Source: Vulcanimicrobiota bacterium | GTDB taxonomy: Bacteria > Vulcanimicrobiota > Vulcanimicrobiia > Vulcanimicrobiales > Vulcanimicrobiaceae | Length of the DNA: 6,204 nucleotides | Reading direction: 5' to 3' | NCBI GenBank assembly: GCA_013289785.1 | Contig: JABCZE010000102.1 | Coordinates: 1 to 6,204, forward strand | Shown here: piece by piece, positions 1 through 5,223 of the stretch | How the letters are laid out: the number at the start of each line of letters is the position of its first letter | Position numbering within the stretch: position 1 is the stretch's first letter | The notes under the pieces: generated by a model | What the model was told of the DNA's origin: nothing | Seen by the model: the letters and a program-made list of their open reading frames with translations, nothing else | The model's database searches: none | Made by a program: the position numbers and the translations under genes

Positions 1-2454
1 CGACGGAATCTTCGTGTACTTCAGCTTCTCCGGATCGTCGGGATCGACGTCGCCAAGAATGTGGTCGCCGGAGCCGAAGACGCCCTTGAGCATCTCCTCG
101 GCGAGCTCGTCCTCGACCATGCGTTGAATCGCGCGGCGAAGCGGACGCGCGCCGAACTCCGGGTCCCATCCCTTTTTTGCGAGCACGGATTTTGCCGCGT
201 CGGTTACCTTGAGCTCCATCTCCTGAGCGCGAACCTCGCGCACGACTTTGTTGAGCTCCAAGGTGACGATCTTTTCGATCTGTTCGCGCGTGAGCTGATG
301 GAAGACCAGCACTTCGTCGACGCGGTTGAGGAACTCGGGACGGAACGTCTGCTTAACCTCTTCCATCACCCGATTCTTCATGCGCTCGTAGGCCTTGGCC
401 TCATCGGCGTTCGACATCCGTTCGGGACGGAAACCGATATCGGTCGTAGTAGTCATTCCGGTCGCGCCAACGTTGCTCGTCATAATGATGACCGAGTTCT
501 TGAAATCGACTTGCCGCCCCTGAGAATCGGTGAGGCGCCCATCTTCGAGTACTTGCAGCAGCAGGTTGAAGACGTCCGGATGCGCTTTCTCGATTTCGTC
601 GAGCAGCACGACGGAGTACGGACGACGGCGGATCGCTTCGGTTAACTGGCCGCCCTCTTCGTAGCCGACATATCCGGGCGGCGCGCCGACGAGGCGGCTG
701 ACCGAATACTTCTCCATGTACTCCGACATATCGATGCGGATCATCGACTCTTCGTCGTCGAACAAGAAGGCTGCGACGCTGCGCGCCACCTCGGTCTTGC
801 CGACACCCGTCGGACCGAGGAAGATGAACGAACCGATCGGGCGAGCGGGATTCTTGAGACCGGCCCGCGAGCGGCGGATTGCCCGGGTAAGGACGTTGAT
901 CGCCTCTTCCTGGCCGACGACGCGCTCGTGCAGCAACTCGCCCATCTTGAGCAGCTTCTCGGTTTCGGCCTCCGCAAGGCGGCTAACGGGAATCTTCGTC
1001 CACGCAGCAACGATCTCGGCGATGCTGTCCTCGGTTACTTTGAGAGTGCGGTCGCCGGCCGGTTTACGATCGCGCCATTCTTGCTCGAGGTTTGCTTTCT
1101 CCAGACGCAGCTTCTCTTCACGATCTCTGATGCTTGCGGCTTTGTCGAACTCTTGGTTCTTGACGACCGATTCTTTTTCAGCGATAAGCTTGCGCAGTTG
1201 CGAATCCGCTTCGCGAATCGCCGGCGGCGGCAGCATCGCTTGCAGGCGCACGCGCGAACTGGCTTCGTCGATTAAATCGACGGCTTTGTCGGGAAGGAAG
1301 CGATCGGTGATGTACCGGTCGCTGAGTTTGGCGGCAGCCGCGAGCGCCTCGTCGGTGATTTGCACCTTGTGATGGGCTTCGTAGCGATCGCGCAGGCCTT
1401 TGAGAATCTCGATCGTCTCTTCGACCGTCGGCTCGCCGACCATAACGGGTTGGAAGCGCCGCTCCAGCGCTGAATCTTTCTCGATGTGTTTACGAAACTC
1501 GTTGAGCGTCGTCGCACCGATGCATTGCAGTTCGCCGCGCGCGAGTGCCGGCTTGATGATGTTGCTGGCGTCGATCGCGCCTTCGGCGGCGCCCGCGCCG
1601 ACGAGCGTATGCAGCTCGTCGATAAAGAGGATGATCTCGCCGGCGGCCGTGCGGATCTCGTCCATCACGCGCTTCATGCGCTCTTCGAACTCGCCGCGAT
1701 ACTTCGTGCCCGCTACGAGCCCCGCTAGGTCCAGCGTGATCACGCGCCGGTCGCGCAGCGGCTCTGGTATTTCACCCTTGATGACGCGTTGCGCCAGACC
1801 CTCGGCAATCGCGGTCTTACCAACGCCAGGCTCGCCGATGAGCGCCGGGTTGTTCTTCGTGCGCCGCGAGAGAATTTGAATGACGCGTTCGATCTCGTTG
1901 TTTCGACCGATGACCGGGTCGAGTTTGTTGTCGCGTGCCAGTTGCGTGAGATCGCGGCCATAGGCGTCGAGCGTCGGGGTCTTGCTCTTTCCTTTTGGAG
2001 CGCTCGGTTGGCCCTCGGCGCCAAGGAGCGACGTCGTCTGCACGCGGACCTTCGCGGGGTCGACGCCCAAGTTGGTGAGCACGCGCGCGGCGACGCCTTC
2101 GCCCTCTCGGATCAAGCCGAGGAGCAAGTGCTCGGTCCCAATGTAATTATGGTTGAGTTGGCGTGCCTCTTCGAAGGCGAGTTCGATGACGCGCTTGGCT
2201 CGCGGGGTGAAGACCATCTCCTGCTGTACGGTCTGGCCGCCGCGTCCGACGATCGCTTCGACCTCTTGACGAACCTTGGCCAGATTGACCCCAAGCGACT
2301 CAAGAACCTTAGCGGCAAGACTCTCGCCCTCGGAGATAATCCCGAGCAGAATATGCTCGGTTCCAATATAGTTGTTTCCGAGACGCTGAGCTTCTTCCTG
2401 AGCGAGTACAATGCTGCGCCGCGCTCGCTCGGTGAAAGGCTCCCACATTGACAT
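1..2454 (-). CDS. clpC: ATP-dependent Clp protease ATP-binding subunit ClpC (3' end cut by window edge)
   Basis: AAA+ unfoldase that recognises, unfolds and threads proteins into the ClpP peptidase in the cytoplasm. Translating the minus strand gives 818 residues without a stop up to the window edge. Seen in order: a double Clp-N domain (about 4-150) with GTEH in each repeat (31-34 and 106-109); D1 with Walker A GEPGVGKT (207-214) and Walker B ending D279-E280; a UVR-type linker (about 424-459), which marks ClpC rather than ClpA or ClpB; D2 with Walker A GPTGVGKT (547-554), pore loop GYVG (594-597) and Walker B D619-E620; an IGF tripeptide (673-675) where ClpP-docking ClpC proteins carry their loop; and a GARPL sensor-2 motif near the end. 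ClpC proteins are usually about 810-850 residues, so little is missing. The ATG at 2454 is chosen because an in-frame TAA lies two codons upstream and AGGAGG sits 12 nt away. ATG 2448 (MWEPF…) is the alternative. No ctsR or mcsA/mcsB neighbour is visible on the upstream side. Confidence 0.97.
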   Translation of the reverse strand, partial: MSMWEPFTERARRSIVLAQEEAQRLGNNYIGTEHILLGIISEGESLAAKVLESLGVNLAKVRQEVEAIVGRGGQTVQQEMVFTPRAKRVIELAFEEARQLNHNYIGTEHLLLGLIREGEGVAARVLTNLGVDPAKVRVQTTSLLGAEGQPSAPKGKSKTPTLDAYGRDLTQLARDNKLDPVIGRNNEIERVIQILSRRTKNNPALIGEPGVGKTAIAEGLAQRVIKGEIPEPLRDRRVITLDLAGLVAGTKYRGEFEERMKRVMDEIRTAAGEIILFIDELHTLVGAGAAEGAIDASNIIKPALARGELQCIGATTLNEFRKHIEKDSALERRFQPVMVGEPTVEETIEILKGLRDRYEAHHKVQITDEALAAAAKLSDRYITDRFLPDKAVDLIDEASSRVRLQAMLPPPAIREADSQLRKLIAEKESVVKNQEFDKAASIRDREEKLRLEKANLEQEWRDRKPAGDRTLKVTEDSIAEIVAAWTKIPVSRLAEAETEKLLKMGELLHERVVGQEEAINVLTRAIRRSRAGLKNPARPIGSFIFLGPTGVGKTEVARSVAAFLFDDEESMIRIDMSEYMEKYSVSRLVGAPPGYVGYEEGGQLTEAIRRRPYSVVLLDEIEKAHPDVFNLLLQVLEDGRLTDSQGRQVDFKNSVIIMTSNVGATGMTTTTDIGFRPERMSNADEAKAYERMKNRVMEEVKQTFRPEFLNRVDEVLVFHQLTREQIEKIVTLELNKVVREVRAQEMELKVTDAAKSVLAKKGWDPEFGARPLRRAIQRMVEDELAEEMLKGVFGSGDHILGDVDPDDPEKLKYTKIPS

Positions 2455-2466
2455 CGCTTAGTTCTT

Positions 2467-2472
2467 CCTCCT
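2467..2472 (-). promoter_or_regulatory. Shine-Dalgarno site of clpC
   Basis: On the minus strand this reads AGGAGG, a full match to the anti-SD core, 12 nt before the ATG at 2454 and 18 nt before the alternative ATG at 2448. The spacing favours the upstream start. Confidence 0.65.
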
Positions 2473-2482
2473 ACCCTCTTAA

Positions 2483-2509
2483 CGCAAACCGGGCCCTGGC
2501 GGTTTCGCG
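2483..2509 (-). promoter_or_regulatory. Imperfect inverted repeat upstream of clpC (possible operator or leader hairpin)
   Basis: The arms cgcaaaccg (2483-2491) and cggtttcgcg (2500-2509) are complementary over nine pairs with one bulged base (c2506), around an 8-nt spacer. The element lies 29-55 bp before the clpC start and just upstream of its SD. It matches neither CIRCE (TTAGCACTC-N9-GAGTGCTAA) nor the CtsR heptad repeat as I know them. It could be a repressor site or a 5'-leader hairpin, or it could be chance in GC-rich DNA. Confidence 0.3.
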
Positions 2510-2531
2510 ACTCGTCCTCGCCTGCCCGCCC

Positions 2532-2559
2532 TCGTCCTTCGACTGCGCTCAGGATGACA
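2532..2559 (+). repeat. Dispersed repeat, copy 1 (between clpC and the DUF59 gene)
   Basis: A 28-bp unit running from tcgtccttcgac through gcgctcaggatgaca. It matches copy 2 at 2959-2986 with a single mismatch (g2545 against c) in the same orientation. It lies in the 139-bp gap between two divergent genes, in the shared upstream region. From memory, similar 'ccttcgac…ctcaggatgac' units are scattered through intergenic DNA of several uncultivated bacterial phyla; this was not searched. Confidence 0.8.
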
Positions 2560-2593
2560 AGGTTTGCCCTATACCCCGCGGAACCTCGTACCC

Positions 2594-2905
2594 ATGCCAA
2601 ACGCCGAACAAGTACGCGAAGCACTCGTCGAGGTCAAAGATCCCGAACTAAACTTGGGGATCCTCGAACTCGGCTTGGTCTACGATATCACAACCGAAGG
2701 CGAAAACGGCGAAAACGTCACCGTGATGATGACGCTGACGTCGCCGATGTGCCCGGTCGGACCGATGTTTAAGAAGTCGGTGGAGGATCACGTGCTCGCC
2801 ATCGAGGGAGTCAAAAGCGCGAAGGTTGAGATCACCTTCATGCCGCCGTGGGATCCCGCAACCATGGCGTCCGACGACGTCAAAGCAATGCTCGGAATCT
2901 GGTAG
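2594..2905 (+). CDS. MIP18/DUF59 family Fe-S cluster assembly factor, SufT/PaaD-like
   Basis: Small 103-residue cytoplasmic protein of the MIP18 (DUF59) family, whose members help mature iron-sulfur proteins (SufT, PaaD, eukaryotic CIA2). Visible family signatures are the N-terminal DPE motif (16-18) leading into LELGLVYDI (24-32), and LTSPMCP (48-54) with the conserved cysteine C53. The C-terminal PPWDPATMASDDVKAMLGIW (84-103) is the usual ending of bacterial SufT-like proteins. Length matches the family. The start is ATG 2594; an upstream in-frame TTG at 2564 would only add residues encoded at the edge of a repeat. The SD is weak (ggaa at 2580-2583, 10 nt away), and a TATACC at 2570-2575 could be a -10 of a short-leader transcript. 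No suf genes are adjacent, so the exact partner is unknown. The gene stands alone on the plus strand, flanked by direct copies of the dispersed repeat. Confidence 0.9.
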   Translation: MPNAEQVREALVEVKDPELNLGILELGLVYDITTEGENGENVTVMMTLTSPMCPVGPMFKKSVEDHVLAIEGVKSAKVEITFMPPWDPATMASDDVKAMLGIW

Positions 2906-2958
2906 CTCCGACCCTCTTTCAATATCCGCTTTCAGGTGTTCGAAGAACGGATCAGTTT

Positions 2959-2986
2959 TCGTCCTTCGACTCCGCTCAGGATGACA
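2959..2986 (+). repeat. Dispersed repeat, copy 2 (seed of the tandem array)
   Basis: Same 28-bp unit as copy 1 with one mismatch (tccgct instead of tgcgct), in direct orientation. It begins 53 bp after the stop of the DUF59 gene. Its distal half, tccgctcaggatgaca, is the first unit of the 21-bp tandem array that follows. Confidence 0.8.
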
Positions 2987-3092
2987 CTGGATCCGCTCAG
3001 GATGACACTGGGTTCGCTCAGGATGACACTGGGTTCGCTCAGGATGACACTGGGTTCGCTCAGGATGACACTGGGTTCGCTCAGGATGACAC
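2971..3092 (+). repeat. 21-bp direct tandem array, about 5.8 copies
   Basis: Unit boundaries are 2971, 2992, 3013, 3034, 3055 and 3076, with the last unit ending after 17 bases at 3092. Each unit begins tccgctcagg or ttcgctcagg and ends atgacactgg plus one base. Units 3, 4 and 5 are identical; units 1 and 2 keep the 'tcc' of the parent repeat. Only the distal half of the dispersed repeat is amplified; its proximal part (gtccttcgac) occurs once, before unit 1. Because 21 is a multiple of three, the array reads open as repeated short peptides, but no start, SD or homology supports coding. Confidence 0.93.
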
Positions 3093-3122
3093 GGTGGCGC
3101 TCGGTGGACCGCCGGATGTGAA

Positions 3123-3165
3123 CTCCCGGTGTCGTCCGTTAACTCCGTCGGGACGACACCGGGAG
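3123..3165. terminator. Perfect 15-bp inverted repeat between convergent genes, probable bidirectional terminator
   Basis: The arms ctcccggtgtcgtcc (3123-3137) and ggacgacaccgggag (3151-3165) are exactly complementary around a 13-nt loop (3138-3150). The element lies between the stop of the plus-strand DUF59 gene (2905) and the stop of the minus-strand exported protein (3194), where a shared terminator is expected. Neither side has an immediate T-run; the nearest on the plus strand is ttttt at about 3189-3193. It may therefore need a factor, or act as an mRNA 3'-end stabiliser or a protein-binding palindrome. Confidence 0.6.
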
Positions 3166-3191
3166 AACGCTGGGGCGATGAGCGAACGTTT

Positions 3192-3800
3192 TTACATCCC
3201 CAGGTTATAGGCTGCGGCTAGATCCTTCATTGCGGTTGTGAGGATTGCGTGATACTGGGCATCGATGCCGATGCCGTATTTGGCGTCGATGTCTTTCATC
3301 ACTTGAACGTGGATGGGATGTGAGACGGCGCGATCCAGCATGACTTCGACGTTGAATCCCTCGCCGGTTTGACCGGCAGACCAGAGCGCCGCCGCGAGGG
3401 CGCGGCCGTCGTTGGGATCGGGGTCGGGCTTACTCGGAAGCGCGATCTTCTTCTCCGTCACGATTCGCAGTGAGTCGTTTACGACGAAATCGAAGGTCTT
3501 GAGAAACTGGCCGACTTGCTCTTTGCCGTATTGCTTCGTGAGTTTTGCGACCTCGGCGTCAAACGAATTGCCGGCGAGCCTTTTGAGCAGCGTTGCCGTG
3601 CTGAAGTTGCTCGGGCCGCCTCCCGCTTCGACCATCGAGAGCGTCACGGCCAGTGCCGGCGCGCCGGTATAGACGCAGCACGAACCAGAAAAGCGCGTCG
3701 ATGTATGGACGACATCGGGCATGAGTTTCGCCGATGCGGCGGCGGGAACGATGGTTGCCAGAGCGAGCGCACAAGCAGCGATGGCGGATTGATTGCGCAT
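3192..3800 (-). CDS. Exported protein of unknown family
   Basis: I do not recognise this 202-residue protein. It starts with a typical Sec signal peptide: MRNQ, a hydrophobic stretch from about 5 to 19, then AASA followed by K25, so signal peptidase I cleavage after A24 is likely. No lipobox is seen. The mature protein of about 178 residues has no further membrane segment. It carries a vicinal C41-C42 pair soon after the mature N-terminus, a Gly-rich turn (AGGGPSN), an acidic/proline stretch (SKPDPDPNDG), and helices rich in Ala and Leu near the C-terminus. The ATG at 3800 has an AAAGGA SD four bases upstream. It follows the anti-sigma gene on the same strand after 88 bp, so it may share its transcript or belong to the sigma regulon. 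A periplasmic or extracellular role follows from the signal peptide; the biochemical function is unknown. Confidence 0.85.
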   Translation of the reverse strand: MRNQSAIAACALALATIVPAAASAKLMPDVVHTSTRFSGSCCVYTGAPALAVTLSMVEAGGGPSNFSTATLLKRLAGNSFDAEVAKLTKQYGKEQVGQFLKTFDFVVNDSLRIVTEKKIALPSKPDPDPNDGRALAAALWSAGQTGEGFNVEVMLDRAVSHPIHVQVMKDIDAKYGIGIDAQYHAILTTAMKDLAAAYNLGM

Positions 3801-3888
3801 GGGTTCCTTTCTCGAGCATCGCAGCTCGTTAGAAAAACGGTTCGCCGAAAGGAACGGCTACGGCAAGCGTTTGGATTGGGGGCGCCGC
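3801..3888 (-). other. Intergenic gap between the anti-sigma and exported-protein genes
   Basis: This 88-bp gap holds the SD of the exported protein (AAAGGA, four bases before its ATG). It also holds a possible ECF-type promoter: GAACC on the minus strand at 3839-3843, 17 bases, then CGATG at 3817-3821. A T-rich run (GTTTTTCT) lies just inside this spacer. No convincing terminator is seen, since the only hairpin has about four pairs, so read-through from the sigma/anti-sigma pair remains possible. Confidence 0.3.
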
Positions 3889-4608
3889 CTAAAGCAGCGT
3901 GAGCGCGATCGGTTTGGTCGTGGGCTGCTTCGACCCGCCGGCCGGCTCGACGCTCACGGCCACCGCAACGACGGCATTCGCCGATACCGGCAGGCGCAGC
4001 ACGGTTTCACCTGACGCGCCCGGCCTAAACGTGATCGACGGAGCCATCGTCTTGGAGCCCTTTGGTAACGTCCAAGCCTGGTAGACCTTCCCCTTTGGCA
4101 GCTGGGCGAGGGCGTGCATCGCAATGTAGAGGTTACGGCCGTGCACCACAACGGAGCCCTGGCCGAAGCGATAACGTTTGGCATCCGGCGCCGTGACGTC
4201 GGCGATAACCGCCGACTGCTGCGCGATCCGCGACTCGTCCCGGCCGACGCGATCGCGCAGCGAGGCATTCCAGAGGCCCGCTCCTACGGCGATTGCAAAA
4301 CATGCCGCGGCGACGAGCGCCGGGAAGCGCGATGCCAGCGAACGAGCCGGCCTCGCCGAACGTCCCGGCTTCTCGGAACGAACTTGCTTCATCAGGCGCG
4401 TTTTGAGCATGAAACTGGGCGCCGCGGTGCGGCCGTCGGCCTCCGCAGCGTAACCGATCGCCGTCACGGCCGGACGCAGGAGCTGGTACTCCGAGCGGCA
4501 CTCCTCACAAGATTCGAGGTGCGCAGCGACATCCGCGGCCTCGCGGGGCGGGAGCGCGCCTAGCGCGTAGAGGGCGACGTTGTCGAGCATTTCGTCGTGC
4601 GACATCAT
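3889..4608 (-). CDS. Membrane anti-sigma factor, RskA family with zinc-binding anti-sigma N-terminus
   Basis: A 239-residue single-pass membrane protein that sequesters the ECF sigma factor encoded directly upstream. The N-terminal cytoplasmic domain has the ZAS signature H30-x3-C34-x2-C37. After a basic linker (about 69-94) comes one transmembrane helix (about 95-113, FPALVAAACFAIAVGAGLW). The outer domain (about 130-239) has the RskA-type C-terminal pattern, for example KVYQAWTLPKG followed by a β-rich region ending GETVLRLP. In this family regulated proteolysis of the membrane protein releases the sigma factor. The ATG at 4608 overlaps the sigma stop (ATGA, 4605-4608), which indicates translational coupling and explains the lack of a clear SD. 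The next ATG at 4605 would give TGATG coupling instead. The signal sensed cannot be read from the sequence. Confidence 0.9.
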   Translation of the reverse strand: MMSHDEMLDNVALYALGALPPREAADVAAHLESCEECRSEYQLLRPAVTAIGYAAEADGRTAAPSFMLKTRLMKQVRSEKPGRSARPARSLASRFPALVAAACFAIAVGAGLWNASLRDRVGRDESRIAQQSAVIADVTAPDAKRYRFGQGSVVVHGRNLYIAMHALAQLPKGKVYQAWTLPKGSKTMAPSITFRPGASGETVLRLPVSANAVVAVAVSVEPAGGSKQPTTKPIALTLL

Positions 4609-5138
4609 GGTGCCACGACTGCGTCGAGTGCGCTGCGCAAGCGGCGCAGGCCGCTGCGAATGCGGGTTTTAACCGTCCCGAGCGGCAGGCCCGTCGTTTG
4701 CGCCATCTCCTGGTGCGTTATACCGCCGAAAAAGCCCAGCTCAATCAGCTTGCGTTGTTCCTCGGGCAACTGCGCGATCGCCGCGCGTACCGACTCCGCA
4801 TCGAGTTGCGCCAGCGCAGTATCTTCCAGCGCGTCTTGCGCGGGAATCGCCTCGGGAAACTGATCTTCGGGGCGTGCCGCCTTGGCACGAAGCGCGTCGA
4901 ACGCGCGGTTGCGAGCGACGCGCACGATCCACGCGCCAAAGTTTCCCGAGCGGAAAAGCTCGGGGTTGCTCCAGATCTTCATGAAGACGGCTTGCGTGGC
5001 GTCCTCGGCGCTTGCGGGATCGGAAAGCACGCGCAACGCCACGCCGTAGACGAGGCGGTGATAAGCGTCGTACAACGCTTCAAACGCGGCGGTGTCACCC
5101 TCCCTTACGCGCTCCATGAGCCGAACTGCGTCATCCAC
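4605..5138 (-). CDS. RNA polymerase sigma factor, ECF subfamily (RskA-paired)
   Basis: Alternative sigma factor that directs RNA polymerase to a stress or envelope regulon when freed from its anti-sigma. With the GTG start at 5138 it has 177 residues, the usual ECF size. Region 2 spans about 15-85 (FEALYDAYHRLVYGVALRVL, then SAEDATQAVFMKIW at 43-56 and WIVRVARNRAFDALR at 70-84). Region 4 spans about 118-170, with LPEEQRKLIELGFFGGITHQ followed by the recognition helix LPLGTVKTRIRSGLRRLR (151-168). No σ1.1 or σ3 is present. GTG 5138 gives the common ECF beginning (M)DDAVRLMERVREGD. A longer reading from ATG 5303 would run through the dispersed repeat and overlap the peptidase gene, so it is rejected. 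ATG 5117 is a shorter alternative but would trim the first helix. The gene overlaps the anti-sigma gene by 4 bp. Confidence 0.93.
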   Translation of the reverse strand: MDDAVRLMERVREGDTAAFEALYDAYHRLVYGVALRVLSDPASAEDATQAVFMKIWSNPELFRSGNFGAWIVRVARNRAFDALRAKAARPEDQFPEAIPAQDALEDTALAQLDAESVRAAIAQLPEEQRKLIELGFFGGITHQEMAQTTGLPLGTVKTRIRSGLRRLRSALDAVVAP

Positions 5139-5170
5139 GCTTAAACGGTCCCCAGGGGCTCCATGGATTG

Positions 5171-5219
5171 CCCTTCGACGGAGCCTGTGCTGAGCGTAGT
5201 CGAAGCGCTCAGGATGACA
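5171..5219 (+). repeat. Dispersed repeat, copy 3, enlarged with an inverted core
   Basis: The ends are those of copy 1: ccttcgac at 5172-5179 and gcgctcaggatgaca at 5205-5219. In copy 1 these are joined by a single t; here 25 bp (5180-5204) replace it. The last 15 of those, ctgagcgtagtcgaa (5190-5204), are the reverse complement of the repeat core with one base changed. Two competing hairpins result: cttcgac/gtcgaag (5173-5179 with 5199-5205) and ctgagcg/cgctcag (5190-5196 with 5206-5212). It fills most of the 85-bp gap between the peptidase stop and the sigma start and is transcribed if these genes share an mRNA. Confidence 0.8.
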
Positions 5220-5223
5220 GAAG

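Noticed and set aside
61..2451. Plus-strand open frames across the clpC region (for example 61-645, 716-1372, 1789-2451)
   Set aside because: They are antisense to a continuous, motif-complete ClpC frame and show no recognisable domains; GC-rich codon use leaves the opposite strand open.
2564..2593. Upstream TTG start for the DUF59 gene (adds ten residues)
   Set aside because: The family normally begins close to the EQVREAL segment, and the ATG at 2594 fits the usual length.
2971..3092. CRISPR array
   Set aside because: The units are contiguous 21-bp tandem copies with no unique spacers, and there is no cas gene.
2848..3210. Plus-strand frame encoding repeated FAQDDTG peptides, and another encoding repeated MTLGSLR peptides
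   Set aside because: Both arise from the 21-bp array being a multiple of three. The first starts inside the DUF59 gene in another frame, and neither has an SD or family match.
3838..3860. Intrinsic terminator after the anti-sigma gene on the minus strand
   Set aside because: Only about four pairs (GTTC/GAAC) precede the GTTTTTCT run, too weak to call.
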